Positions 39,385-51,872 are shown, numbered from the stretch's first letter. The stretch is 64,000 nucleotides of DNA from Oscheius tipulae (GCA_037178975.1 JASJZH010000004.1:4650001-4714000); one strand, 5' to 3'. Program-made: numbers and translations. Notes: generated by a model from the sequence alone, not told the origin.

Positions 39385-40683
39385 CTAACCGTCTTCGATC
39401 TCTTCGCGAGTCTTCCTTCTAATCGGCACCTTGGTCTCCTTCGAACATTTCTCATCGTCCTCCTTGCGCTTCTTCAGTCGTTTGTTGGCGTTTTTCGTGT
39501 AGTCTTCGATGAATTTGGTCAGTCTGTCGTCCATCTTGAGAACTCCTTCGTCCAGGAAACTCTGGAACACGAGCAGATGTAGGAAGATATACTGGACATG
39601 GGATTGGATTGCCTGGCTGCGCATAAGTCGCATCTCTTTCACCAGATCTCCCATTTCCACCGTGAAATCTTCGCGAATCCTCTGTGTTGCATAATCGTAT
39701 CCGACGAACGTAGAAGTGCGACCAACTCCAGCAGAACAATGGACGATGATAGGTCTTCCAGCCTCGTTGTTCTTCTTGACCCACTTGTGGAATTCCAACA
39801 TGGGAGTAGCCGAACTCGGAGCCAACTGGTCAGGCCACCAGGGAACCAGCAGATGCCAAATCTTCTTCGATTCTTCCTTCTTGAACTGGACTTCGAAACA
39901 GGTGAGAGCAACTCCTTCCAACGGCTCAGGACACTGTTCAGTCTGACGGACCGTGAAGCTGCCGTATACTTCCGAATCGCCGAGTTTTGGAGGCCAGTAG
40001 ATCGAACACTTCTCCGAACTGCCTTCGACCAGTTGACAGAGCATGATGATCATCTTCACATTCTCCTGATAGCTCATACACCAAAAGTCTTCGATCGTCT
40101 CTTTCAGAGGACCCTAGAGAATTATTGAAACGAGAAGAGCAATGGAACTAACTTGAGTACAGATGTATTTGACCGAGTTGTCTGGGACCAGGAACCAGCT
40201 CGCGTTGATGTAGTCATCAGAACGTCCTTTCAGCACTACACGAGATGAGTCGATACAAGCCACGTCAGAATATCTGTTCTTGACAATGTTAGCATCACAG
40301 ACTGTAGTGGACAAAGGTCGACCATCCTTGCCACATGCCATGAACTTCTTCAATTTCGTCTTGTACTGCTTTGCGAGACGACGACAGGGTCTTTCCAAGG
40401 CGTAGCGAGCCCAAGCTGCGCGATTGTCTTCATCCTTCGAGAGCTTTTTTTTGTCTTTGCGACGAGTGATCTGTTCTTCTGGATGTTCTGGATCGGTCGC
40501 GGCGTCGTCCTCGTTGCTCTTCTTACTGCTACTTGCGGCCTGACTCTCATTGGTTGGCTTCGAGCTCATTACTTCCTTGATCGGTTCTCTCGTATCTCGC
40601 AGCACTTTCTTCTCGTCGCCCTTCTTGCTGCAGCAGAGGAAGACAGGCAGTAGAAGCAGAGCGATGCCCACGACGAACAGCAT
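39385..40683 (-). CDS. Membrane-anchored protein tyrosine phosphatase
   Basis: The N-terminus MLFVVGIALLLLPVFLCC is a single hydrophobic segment, followed by a charged Lys/Glu/Ser linker, so the enzyme is probably tethered with the PTP domain in the cytosol. Domain motifs: NRYSDVACIDSSRVVL, DYINASWFLVPDN, FICTQ-like YICTQGPLKETIEDFW, WWPDQLAP (WPD loop intact), IIVHCSAGVGRTSTF (signature intact), and IQSHVQYIFLH (Q-loop). Essential residues are all present, so activity is expected. C-terminus very basic (KKRKEDDEK, PIRRKTREE). Two exons separated by one intron of about 40 nt. An alternative GTG-initiated extension of four codons is unlikely. C. elegans has a large family of small, often sperm-enriched PTPs of this type. 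Confidence 0.88.
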
Positions 40684-43600
40684 CCCACGGGGCACAGACT
40701 AGAACTACGCTTCGAACAACGATTATTTCTCTATTATTGTGTTGTTTCACAATAGTTTTTTTATATGATAGTAGAGTATCGATAGTGAATAAAAAAAAAT
40801 CTACTTGTTTAATTGTTGACACCAAGGGTTCTATCCTTTGACCTGCTTCATTTCGTTGCCCTCTCAAGCTATTTTTGAATGGGTAAATAAACACAAACAA
40901 CCGATAGGAACACCTATAAAGCTGTTTCGTTCTGATTCTCACACAAATAACACGCAGAAATGTACCTTTGCAAGAGATCCAACCAGAGCTGGACTGGAAG
41001 CCAGAGTACTCTGGCTTCCAGTCCAGCAGCGCTTCCAGTAAAAACAGAAAGTGGGTTTTTGTTCTGTTCGAAACAAAAAATGGGTTCCAGCTTCGTGGCA
41101 ACAAGATTTTCCTTCTTGTCTAGATCTGTCTTCAAATCGACGACCATATAAATTTATAAAATAAAGTGTGCACACTGTACAAATTCCTTTCTCAAACATA
41201 GTTTCCGGTCAATCTCTCAGTCCAGAACAAAACCAGTTTGTCGAGGTGATCTTTTCCCGCCCCATGATCAGGGAACATGCAAACTAAGTCTTTCTCTCGT
41301 GTCCTTTCAGTCTCCGATCTCATGGGCGACTGTCCGTCTATCCTCTTTCTCCGATAACTTATCTCCCTCCTCCACTTGTACCGGACGGGGAAGCCCCTTT
41401 TCGAAGAAATTGGAGATCAATGGGTGCACTCGTAGACTTCCGATAAGGTGTCTTGTCAAGGAGAATAGCCCAGACAGCATCTACTCTTCTTTTGAAATAG
41501 ATTTGTAGTTGAGAGGGGACAACAATGTTTGTTGGAACTCGCTGTTGAATGTTCAACTGGACTAACAGACTGGTGGGTCGTTGAATATTGGAGACTTGGA
41601 GGGAGTTAAACAAATTCTTCCAATTGAAATATTCAATGGTCGCGAAGCTATAAATTGCGAAATACTTCACCCCAGCCTGATCACAGTCCAGCCCTCCATT
41701 TCAATCCCTCACGTGTGATCTATTTCACCAGTCATTGTCATTCTATTCCGAATAACCAGCCGTCTGCGACATCTGGCAACGTCGCTCTGATAAAGTTAGA
41801 AGTGTCGAAGTGTCAAAACTGAGAGCAATCGAAACAGTTTGTCGGAAACTTGACTGATGCTTTTACGTGGTAGACAGACACGTCTCCTATATCATCAATT
41901 GTTTTCTCTCGTAGCTATAAAGAATGCCTTTTCCCACAGAGCCCAAGAGGATCCCTACGAGGAAAAGTTATTAAGAGACCCCCTCTCCCTCTCCAAATGG
42001 TCACTCTTTTGATTTTCACGCGATTTGCGATGATCCGTCCTTTCCACAACCATTGACAAACGGTCTTTCTGTTCATGCGTGATTCCCTCCCTAGCGATCC
42101 ATGCCATGGCAGGGATCAGTGCACTACGTACTGACGGACAGACGGACGAACGGAGACGACAGCTTCTTATTTTATTAAGATCTGCTCTGTTGGCTGTAAA
42201 CGGTTCGTTTTGGTGCCAGACAACTTATCTCGTTTCCAGGACTGATCGGGACCAAACAAACAGTCTTTTCCCAGTTCAATAGGTGCGCAGTTCACTCGAC
42301 TAATTCCTTTCATAATTTCAGTTGATCTTTCCTCGGCGCTTAGTCGTTATAGAGGAAAAGATGAGAATAGGAGGATTTTTTGACAGTCCGAAGAGGGGGC
42401 CTTGTCTGGACAATTCTCTTTTGATCTGACCCGTTCACGAAACCGCATGCAGTTGTGATAAAAGGCGAATTTCTTGGACGACAACGTCAAGATAAACGGG
42501 CTGGGACATCGTACAGAAAGTATAAGATCAAACGGCAATTCACGTGCTATCGTTTCGGGCAGATATCGGCGAAACTCCATCTGGAGAAACTGACCAGACT
42601 GACCTTGTGAGCTTCCAGGCATTTCGAGCAAATCGTATCCAACGCTGTTGAGCAAGGAGTTTCTGATTCGTGGTTTTTAGAATGAGTAGCTGACTGATTT
42701 TTAAAGAACAGATGCTTACCGCCTGTCAGCATCACCTTCTTTATCAGTTCTGCCGTCTGGTCAGAGGTTCAAGCACACAAAACAGCCGATAAGAGTCCTG
42801 ATGCAAACATCCCCCTCCCTCTCCTCCTCCTCTTCTACTCTTATTTACCAGACCAATAGTTCCAATTCCATCGACTGTGAGGTCTGAACTGTAACTCTAA
42901 ACGCATAAAATGTACTCTTGCTGTTTTGGTGTGATTAAAGCCCCAAAACACCACCAATTTCTCTTCCATTTCAGCACGGAATGTAAACAGCGAAACTTTG
43001 AAAAACATACAGTCATAAGCTTTTTGTTCTGGCTTTGTTTTTATTCAGCTGCTGTCGCTCCTATAGGTAAATGTCCTTTCCCGCCAGCTATTAGTCGTTC
43101 GCGACAATTTTCGGCTTACAAGAGCGAACTATCAGTATGATCGACGATTCTTCTGCAAAAGGGTTTCCGACTCGCATTGCATCCTCACGTGAGAACTGTT
43201 ATTGTCATCAGTCATCGCGTCGGTAACATTTCGTCTTCTTCGAAAGGGACCAAAAGTCGCCTCAGGGCGGTTCAGACACTTTGACCTGACGACCGGTTCG
43301 ACTGCTGCCTTGTTTTCCCGAAGGTCACTCCGTCCACAGTTGCAGAACCACCAATTGCCCCTTTTAGCTTCACGCGTGTTTGCTCGCAACACTGCCTCTT
43401 ATCTGCATGTTATTCAGCCGTGTTACTCTTCTGACCACAGTCAGTCTCTCTCCTCACTTTGATTCTTACAGTTGACCTTTCCAGTTGCCACTTGAGGGTT
43501 CAAGCACATTTGACTTCACCATTGCCAAACTTTGCCTCCTCAATTCTACCGTTAGAAACAATAGTGTCTTTGTCTTCGTCCCGGGGTCCTAGATTGTAAC

Positions 43601-44142
43601 ATTTTGGCGCCCAAAAGTGACCAAGATTCGTTCTCTCCCTACTCACGACTCTATTTGACAGTATTTATTTAGTGGTCCTGTTAGGGAGACCACCTTTGGC
43701 TTGTACTTTCTCCGTTCTTATAAAAGAAATTTGGCGAGTATTCCCCCAACCTTTTTACACTTTTCCTGGCTGATAACGGATACTAAAGTTTCCTGTTTTG
43801 TTCTTCCTTATAGGGCAGATAGAGACGGACGTCCATCTTTCTCTCCCGCGTAAATTGTCAACGAAGTCAGTAAATATGAGAATTCAAAAGAATTTGCTGA
43901 TTCACAATCTTTTCATCCAGTCTTTCCTCTCTCTTTCCACCCACAAATTGCGCAATACGCTATTTGTTTCCCTAAGCTTAGCGCTCTTTCACAACCCACA
44001 AACATTGCATCTATAAAACTTTCCGAATGACTTTGTGACCTCCTCTTCGATTGATAACAAACGTGTCAAAGAGCCCCAAACTCCCGTTTGATCCGCTTAT
44101 ACTCTCTGTCTCTACTGCCCCATACCAAACAACAGTTTTAGA
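40684..44142. other. 3.5 kb gene-poor region
   Basis: Divergent spacer between a minus-strand PTP and a plus-strand PY-motif protein. No credible exon chain was found; frames such as minus 42347-42655 or plus 43202-43462 lack splice structure and homology. It contains a perfect 40 bp palindrome (listed separately). Unusually long for this compact window, so an unrecognised RNA gene or a large regulatory region remains possible. Confidence 0.45.
40988..41027. repeat. Perfect 40 bp palindrome
   Basis: Twenty bases starting GCTGGACTGGAAGCC are followed immediately by their exact reverse complement, with the axis between 41007 and 41008 (AGT/ACT). No spacer. There is no open frame need for it and no tRNA-like or terminator T-run beside it. 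Confidence 0.95.
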
Positions 44143-45362
44143 ATGGATTTTGGAACTACACCAATTCCCATCTCGTTTGCAGTCGACAACACAGGTTGAT
44201 TTGAGTGTTCTCCAACAAAAAGACAATCTTTAGCAGCAAGTCCTAAATACTCTCAACTCTGGGAAGTCGTTTTTGTAGCGGCCTCTCCAGTCGTACTCGT
44301 CTTCTGTCTCTGTTTCTGCATCGTCTGTTTAGTATTCAGAAAACAAGAGCCAGGTGACTATTTCTGTTTTTCTCGTTGCCATTGTCTTCTCTCAAATAGG
44401 GGGACAAACACCTCCTCGAGGCTTTGATTCTAACTATTGGTGACCGTCGGGGGCATTCGACCATTCTGGGTGTAATAGTGGCCAACTTTTCGGTACCGCC
44501 TTGAGCCCCAATCAAAAAAAGACAAACCTGACCTTTTTGCAAATGTTTTAGATCAAATACTTGCAAACCCTATTCCAGAAATGTCTGTTACTGGTTCTTT
44601 AGTGTCTTGAATTGACGATGCATTGTAACAATTGGGAGTGTTCTGGATAGGTAGACGACAAAACATTGTTTCGTAGAACGGAAGCTGATATCAAAGAAAT
44701 CTCTCTGACGTCGTGACCCGGGATTAGGATGTTTTTCTTTGACTGGCAGACTGATTAAGTCATTCCACAATGACACATACCTTTTGCAGCTCAAGAAGCA
44801 ACAGTCGTACCTCGTTCCACCACATCTACTGCCCAAGCTAATTCCCGAAGGAATGCTATCGTCAACTTGTTGAGGAATCTACCGCCTCCTCCAAAATACG
44901 ACATTGCCGTTACGACATCCTCTCTTCCTCCGCTCTATCCTGCGGATGTCGAGAAGAATATCATCTTTGATCCAGTAGCAGCGATCCAGTCGTCGAGAAG
45001 GACGGCTGCTCATCAACGGAATGGAGAAGCCTGCTCTCTTTCCATTCAATACCTCTATCCCCCCAAATACGAGACACAGTCTCAGCCGGCTACAAGGTAC
45101 GTCATTTCCGTGTTCGCGCGAAAAAGAGGTAAACACGACGGTGATAGCACGATCATTTTGAAAATATGTTGTTCGACATTAATCGCAGGACACATACATT
45201 ATTTCACAGAGATCAATACGAATTTTCAGACAGACTCCTCCAAGTCCGCCTGCTTATAGTCTGGACACGGTCAATGAAGAAGACGAAGAATTGCCAACCT
45301 ATTCGGATGCCACTTCTTCCACGATCTCAACCCCCCTTTCCAGTTCTCCCATCCCTGTTTAG
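44143..45362 (+). CDS. Single-pass membrane protein with cytoplasmic PY motifs
   Basis: The ATG follows CAGTTTTAGA. Joined exons: MDFGTTPIPISFAVDNTAA, SPKYSQLWE, a transmembrane segment (VVLVFCLCFCIVCLVF), a basic stop-transfer RKQEPAQ, then a proline-rich tail. The tail holds PPPPKYD, LYPPKYET, SPPAYS and LPTYSD, several PPxY or LPxY motifs that normally bind WW domains of NEDD4-type ubiquitin ligases. About 190 residues, no signal peptide, so probably N-outside by virtue of the single hydrophobic helix. The layout (tiny ectodomain, Cys-rich TM, PY tail) recalls NEDD4-adaptor-type small membrane proteins, but no named family is recognised. A second gene of the same architecture sits at 57562-58090. 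Confidence 0.7.
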
Positions 45363-46945
45363 TTCTGTTCTCAGGAGCGCTTTCTCTCTCTAACCTGCCT
45401 CTAACAGCATGTGTCTCCTCTTATACGGTTATTCTCCGGCTCAGCCCTTTGTCATTCCGGTTATAATCTTACACTTGCGGGTCTCGTTCTACGTGTGAAT
45501 ATAAACATTATCAACGTTTGTTCCAAATAGCCACTCCTTGTTCTTCTGTTTGCTCAATCTGGCCTCCACACATGGACAGCGCCACGTTGAGTCGACCAGC
45601 ATGCTCTGTTTCTGGACTACGTACTACCGATGTCTTTTGCCATCTTCCTGTACCAAATAGAATGAAACTTAAAGCTGTCCAAACATGACGTCTTCACAAC
45701 AAACAGTTCCCAAAATTCAGTTGCATCCCTAAACAGCCCCTTTTATGTCCCGCCGTTCGTATGTTCAGTCAACACAGCCAACGCAAGTCACGAAGCAGGC
45801 CTTTTTTCACGCAAGTGTTTGCTCTCTCTCTCCAGGACAATTATCCCTTCTTTATCCCATTTTCAGTTGAACCTCGATCGTTCTTTTGAGTCTTATTTGG
45901 AAGTTTAATTGAAACGCTAGTGGTTCAAGGATCTGTTATTGTTCATAAGCCATTAGCTAACAAAAGCTGCAAAACAGTCCAAAATATCAAACAAGTTTTC
46001 AAACACATTGCCTCCTGAGCTTACACGAGTCTCTCCTTTCGATTCAATCCCTTCTCTCTCTTTTGCTCAGTCTGCTAAATCTCCGTACCAGCTTGCGAAT
46101 GGTCAACAGTCGAGCAAACAGTTGGTTTTCAAACAGTCGTCCTACTCTATCCACTGACCTTTTCCTGTAATGTCATACTTCTTGCCAGTTTTCTTTTTCT
46201 CCACTCCTTTCCCTTGGCGCCAAGTAGAAACCAATCTTCTCTGGTTTGCCGGCCGGTCTTCGTCGGCCGAAAAAAGACCACCGGACAGGTTGATTCAGTC
46301 AGAGCTCTATTCTGGGACTGCCCACTCGACTTCACACTTGCTGCTCGACAATCTCTTCCGTTTCAGACTGGCGGTGACTGACCTACAAGATGAGTATGCT
46401 CATGTGTGCCAATCTTTGTTTCCCTAAGGATCAGTTCAGTGGGAAAGTGACGGAAATCAACAACAACGAGTGAGTTTGGACTCATTTCCAACACATCGTA
46501 ACATTTCTCCTCTTCTGTTTGAACAGCTCTGTTTTGTCGTTATTGTGTGCGCAATCTGCTGCTTTTGCTCGTTCTTATCCTCGGGCAACTCTCTGGGGAA
46601 CTAACTTTATTAGGCACCGTCGCATTCATCAGCGTTGCTATTTTTAGTCTGGTCCCTTTCACACCATCTGGAAAGGTTACCAGTCATTCTTGATCGAAAA
46701 CAGTATCTGTTCAAACTGCTTGTGATACCCAAACAGGAAAAGTTAAAGGGAGTGAACAAGCTGATGTTCCGACAAGTTGCTCGTTAGATCCGCCCATCGT
46801 GCAATCTGCCGCACGCTTTTCAACTTTGTTGGCCAGCTGGGCCGCGATGTCACCAACCAACACAAGCTTTTTCAATAGCTCACTGCTTTCTTTCTCTTAT
46901 TAATCTTTTGCTCTTAGTGTGAAGTTCTTCTAATATGCTGGTAGT
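45363..46945. other. 1.6 kb intergenic
   Basis: Between the PY-motif gene and TBC1D22 on the same strand. A possible exon pair near 46393-46610 encodes a hydrophobic run (LCFVVIVCAICCFCSF) but cannot be joined in frame to a start, so no gene is called. Pyrimidine-rich on the plus strand. Confidence 0.45.
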
Positions 46946-49900
46946 ATGAGTCGCTGGTCGACTGGGACATCTCCTGGCAGGTTCATTGATCCTTTCTAGC
47001 TCTGTCCATGCCAAAACTTCCAGTGTAAAACCAGTATATGGTGCTCGCTATCCCCCGCTTCATCATAGTGTAGACTGTCCCTCTAAACCATCAGAACAAC
47101 GAGTCAACAAATTCCAAGACTACGAGAACAGGTGAGCCTACTGGGCTATTCAGTTGCCTAACCAACCAATTGAATATATTTGTACATTTCAGTGTCTCCG
47201 ATGCCTGGGATACTAGTGTCCGCGTCGACGCTGATCTTGCATCGGCCTCTGCTGCGAAAGTACTGGCAGCACATGCAGCAGGACAGAGCAGAGATGAGGT
47301 GAGGTCAATTATTCTTCAAAATAACGCTTTTGCAGGTGATCATGCCCCCGGTCAGTACCCCCAACACGAAAAACAGTCGAGTGCAAGCACTGCAACGTCT
47401 AGCTATACAGAAAGGTAATTATCCGAGCACATTCATTTTGCGACCTTGTTCGGGATCATTATGTTTTCTTCGTGTTCTTCTATACTGTCATCCTGGCGTA
47501 GTCGATACACCACTGCTCCCACTTGGCACGGAACTCCGGATCAGCTAGCAGACTTCCGAAGCGTTCCTTGTGTCTCTCGAGGAGATAGGTCAGAAGGACA
47601 CGATGCAGATAGATGTATTGCATTTCGTTCTGGATCGAGCAGGGTCGCTGTCTTCGAATCGTCTTCAGCAATTCGTTCATCGCCATACAGCACTCTCCAC
47701 TCTGCATGCTCTCCTGCACGTAGGCGATGGCCACGACAGTGCCTGTGCGTCCAATTCTAAATGGCTTCGTGTAATCGGCAAATGAGAAAGACTAACCCAG
47801 CACTGCAGTGGACGACGATGGGCGAAGTGCTTGGACGAATAGCTGCGATGAGATTGATAGCAGTGCTGGTGTTGGGAGGGACTCCGCGATCTGGCCAATC
47901 TTCCCATTGGTAGTGAGTGATAGCTCTTTCTCCATCTTTCCACTTGATCATCAGCTTCGTGACTCGAATTGTCTTCTCCGAATTCGACAGAGGACCGTTT
48001 TTCTTGTTTGTGACGACGATTTCGCCGTCTTCCTCACCGAACCTCATCTCTTCTCCCTCTTTCTGCGGCCAATACTGGTGACATTTCAACTTTCCACACT
48101 CGACCGTATTGCACAGCATTACGACGACTTCGCTCTTTTCCTGAACGACCATGGCCCAGAAGGCGTGCTGAGTTCCTTCCAACGGTCCCTGCGTACAGAT
48201 GAAGCGCTTCTCGTTCTTCGGAGTGGCCACGTAGTTAGCATGGATCTGAAAAGATATTCTTTTGGAGCCAGTTGAAAGAACTTACAAAGTCGGACGAGAG
48301 TCCAGGGAAGTTGAGGATGACTCGTTTTTCGTCCTGACAGGGGATATCCTTGTATCTGGCCTTCTCCTTATTCGCATCATAGGCTTCAGTCGTCATTCCC
48401 TCTGGCTTCCAACTAGCCAAGTTCCGAAAGTCCTGTACCGTCCTCTCCACTCCGCTGTCGAGGACATGACGAATCCATTCGCCACCTTTCTTCGCAGCCT
48501 CTTTGTTTGATCGGGCCACCTTGAACGACTTGGTAGAATTCATCGATACTTCTATCTTATGAGGACTTTCCTGTCTCGTCTTCTTCGATGCGAGGTGCTC
48601 CTTGGACAAGATGATGACTTCTTCTTCCTTCTTCAGAGTCTCCTCTTTCTTGACTTTTGCTCTGAACATGTCGTAGTACTACTTGTTGAGATAGGCGAAC
48701 TACTTTTTTGGCAGGCACATCCTCTGGGCGATATTGCTTTAGAAGTGGACTCTTGAAAACTTTTGAATTCTTGATGTTGTTGCTTTATTGATGGCTTGTA
48801 AGTATTTCAAACAGCCTAGAACTGAAAGTTGTCAAGTCAATCAAGTCTCGCTGTAATATAGTAGACGAGATCGAAATGGCTCTACCATAACTTTCAACGA
48901 AAAAAGGACTTCAGAACCTCTACCATCGGCGCCTGCATTGAATGCTCAAACAGCCAATCCAATCTATCCGAAGCTTCCCGAGATTTCCGGAGATCAGCCC
49001 CGGGCCCATGGACTTCCATCTTCCGGTCCCGCTTCAGGTTTATTTCTTCTTTTTTCAGTTATTGGATTTGCAGGAGCGAATGTCGACAAAACTAGGTTTG
49101 AAAGACTTCGTCGATTGTTCTCTACCGGAAAGAGCTCCGGAAGGGCGTCTCCGCCAGTCGATATCGATATGGACAAATTGAGAGAAGACTGTTGGATGGG
49201 CATTCCTCACAAGCTGAGACCACAAGCCTGGAGACTGTTATCGGTATGCAGATTCCCTGAAATTTGGTTCTATGGTCCTTTTAATAGGGGTATCTACCGA
49301 CGAGTGCCGACAGACGAGAAATTACAATGGAAAGAAAGCGGGAAGAATATTGGCATTATGTGGAGCAGTACTTCCACAAACGATTCGATGATCAACATAG
49401 CGAGACATTCAGACAGATTCACATTGACATCCCAAGAATGTGTCCACTGATTCCTCTGTTCCAGCAGAAACTTGTCCAAGAAGTATTGCAGCAATCCCAG
49501 CAGTTTATTTAGTAATTTTAGATGTTTGAGCGTGTCTTGTATATCTGGGCAATCCGCCATCCAGCCAGCGGCTATGTTCAAGGCATCAACGATCTTGTGA
49601 CACCCTTCTTCGTCGTCTTCCTATCCGAGTTTATTCCCCAAGACGTCGAAGTCGGTTCCTTCGACGTCTCTCAGCTCCCTCTCGAACAATGCCAGTTGGT
49701 CGAAGCAGACTCCTTCTGGTGTGTCAGTGCTCTTCTTGACTCTATTCAGGTAATTATTTGCTCTAACCAATCTCTTACTCTTTAGGACAATTACACATTT
49801 GCTCAGCCTGGTATTCAGAGAAAGGTTCTGCAGCTGAAACATCTGACCAGTCGTGTTGACAGTAAGAGTCTCGGTTGTTTTGAAAACTTATTGTTAAGAA

Positions 49901-50340
49901 CCATTGCACAAGCATCTTGAGACTCACGGGGTCGAGTTTCTTCAGTTCGCGTTCCGTTGGATGAACAATCTTTTGATGAGGGAGATTCCTCTCCGTGCCA
50001 CAATCCGTCTCTGGGATACATATTTGGTTAGTAAACTGTCGTATTGAATTGAATTCCCTTGTTCAGAGTGAGCCGGACGGCTTCTCACAGTTCCACAACT
50101 ACGTCTGTGCTGCGTTCCTTCGAAAATGGTCTCGTCAGATTCAGTCGGAAAAGGATTTTCAGGCACTTTCTGTTATCTCACGGATCTATTTTTATTCAGG
50201 GAGTCATGATCCTCCTCCAAAACTTACCAACTCAGTCGTGGGGAGACCGAGAGATCTGTGAATTAACAGCTGACGCATTCTCGCTTATGAGCGTCTTTGA
50301 CGGAGCTCGTCGTCACTTCCAACAATCCGGTAGTCCCTAG
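46946..50340 (+). CDS. TBC1D22: TBC1D22-type Rab GTPase-activating protein
   Basis: The N-terminal exons read VKPVYGARYPPLHHS, SVSDAWDTSVRVDADLASASA and VSTPNTKNSRVQAL, matching the conserved TBC1D22 N-terminus (PVYGAQHPPLD, TSDAWD). Next comes a 1.4 kb intron (about 47417-48819), a 16 nt microexon (48820-48835, in-frame EL KVVN) and then the TBC domain. That domain contains CWMGIPHKLRPQAWRLLSG, the arginine finger in IHIDIPRMCPLIPLFQQ, the glutamine finger in SGYVQGINDLVTPFFVV, then DSFWCVSALLDSIQDNYTF and LQFAFRWMNNLLMREIPL. Ends QQSGSP. Both catalytic fingers are present. The human proteins are Golgi-associated. A complete PTP gene lies inside the large intron on the other strand. The first exon (start 46946) is the least certain part. 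Confidence 0.9.
47480..48669 (-). CDS. Cytosolic protein tyrosine phosphatase nested in a TBC1D22 intron
   Basis: About 375 residues: a Lys/Glu-rich N-terminus (MFRAKVKKEETLKKEEE), then a full PTP domain with ARYKDIPCQDEKRVIL, SDFIHANY, FICTQGPLEGTQHAFWAM, VVMLCNTVECGKLKCHQYWP, HYQWEDWPDRGVPPN (WPD intact), IVVHCSAGIGRTGTVVAIA (signature, split by an intron after HCSAG) and MQYIYLHRVLLTYLLE. All catalytic residues are present. No signal peptide or membrane segment. Only two short introns. It lies entirely inside the 1.4 kb intron of TBC1D22 on the opposite strand. Sequence style is closest to the small stand-alone nematode PTPs rather than to receptor types. Confidence 0.88.
48820..48835 (+). 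other. 16 nt microexon of TBC1D22
   Basis: AACTGAAAGTTGTCAA lies between CAGCCTAG and GTCAATCAAG. It joins the phase-1 end of the upstream exon (ATACAGAAAG) to AGACGAGATCG, giving KELKVVNRRDR. Without it the two flanking exons are out of frame. Confidence 0.6.
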
Positions 50341-50498
50341 CTTCCCTATTTATTCGCCTCTGTATATCCGCTCTCTTTCCCCTTTCCATCCCGCTTCCCG
50401 CACCTCAATCTGTGATTCGTCTGTCCCCAGTCTGTGTATATCTGTAACTAAGTGCCTTCTTATTATTTACAGCCATAATGAACGAAAATCACAAATGG

Positions 50499-51872
50499 TT
50501 AGACTTCTTCTAATTTGACCCGTTTACAACCTTTGAATGCTTCTCTGATTTGAGCTCGTATTTCCATACTGCACACGTAATAGACTGGCAGTCGCGAAGA
50601 GGTGGAAAAAATGGTCAGTAGCGATGAGAGATCAGCCAAGTATCTGAAGACATTTGAGAATTACATTGACAGTAACAACTTGTATGTCCATCCATCGTTC
50701 AGCGCCAGAAGACGAGCTTGATCAAAGAATTCCATGATGGTAAGGACCAGATTGAGACTGTTCGTGATCAGGTAGATTGAGACGAGAGCTGCAAGAGTTC
50801 TGGTGGCATCTCGTTTTTTTCTTCGAGCTGATGAAGTCTCGTGCTTTGCTGTTAGCAGTGATGGTACTTGCTGAAAAGGAATTAGTGTTCACACAATAAA
50901 AGATGGAAGCTGAGTCTAGGAATCAAGCTGCAAACACACAAACTACCTTGGATAGACTGACTTCTGCAACCTGAAACTCGTTTCAAACAGTGAAGATGAG
51001 AGACAAAACGATGATTCTCACCTCAACCAGAATGGCATCGATGTCCTTGGTTGTCCTGTTCAAATTGTTGATAGTAGCAGCGTTGAGAAACAACAGTAGG
51101 GCAAACGGAGATATGACTGTGAAGATGTTTCGTCCCCAGAACATCCAGAGACTTCGGTAGCGTTCACTTTTTGTCAGACTACTGGGTTCCAGGACAAGGT
51201 TCTTAAACTCAGTACAGTCTGGTAGGTATTCCAGCGTAAGTTCGAAGAATACACATCCCTAGAGGACTTTCAATTTTGCAAACAAGGATTGCACCTTAAG
51301 CACGAGCGCAACTGCAAAAACAACGGCTATTACAGTGAACCGTAGCTTGGTGGAGAAAGTGAATTCGGTATAAAGAGAACAGAGATATCTCTCCAGAGAG
51401 GCTGCGACAATAAGCAATGTCGATGAGAGGATGAGCACCTAAAACTTCCAGCTCCAATGAAAAAGTTCCCGTGCCTGTCCAATTGTTGATACGTAGCGAA
51501 TATAATAGTGCCAGACGACGTAAAGAGGATATACCTCGAAATAGTCCCATACAAGGGAAGTCACGAAAATTAACTGAAAAATATTGGAAAGAAATTAGAG
51601 GGAGCCTCACCACAAAGCACAACTCAACAATTATGTCGAATATTGCCAGTAGAAAGAGATACAAAAGATTGCTCTTGAGGAATTTCAAACGAGAGAAGGA
51701 GATTAGAAGGAACGAGTTAAGAGTCATTCCTGAAAATGTTTGGGTACAAAAGAGTGAAGAAAGTACCTGATAAACTGACGACAGTACCCATAAACACAAT
51801 ACATGTGATCCGAACCAAATCGGCATCAGCGATTCGATCAGGACAGAAGTCATTTGTCTCCGAGCTGTTCAT
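50499..51872 (-). CDS. FMRFamide-receptor-like class A GPCR (second copy)
   Basis: The N-terminus MNSSETNDFCPDRIADAD carries an NSS glycosylation site. TM1 (RITCIVFMGTVVSLSGMTLN), TM2 (LLYLFLLAIFDIIVELCFV), TM3 ending LIVAASLERYLCSLYTEF, where ERY is the conserved E/DRY position, TM4 (FTVIAVVFAVALVLKGCVFF), then LTLEYLPDCTEF, TM5 (ISPFALLLFLNAATINNLNR), TM6 (RDATRTLAALVSIYLITNSLN) and TM7 (LADLSSLLTIFSTSSRLPVYYV), ending MEIRAQIREAFKGCKRVK. This pattern fits FMRFamide/neuropeptide receptors (frpr type in nematodes). More canonical than the copy at 24468-25911, which has AQRF in place of ERY. Ligand unknown. Runs tail-to-tail with TBC1D22. Confidence 0.78.

Noticed and set aside
42347-42735. 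Minus-strand frames suggesting a gene in the 40.7-44.1 kb gap.
   Set aside because: No splice-consistent extension and no recognisable domain.
46393-46620. A possible gene with a membrane segment LCFVVIVCAICCFC.
   Set aside because: The exon before it (MSMLMCANLCFPK) ends in a phase that joins to another frame, so no consistent protein can be built.
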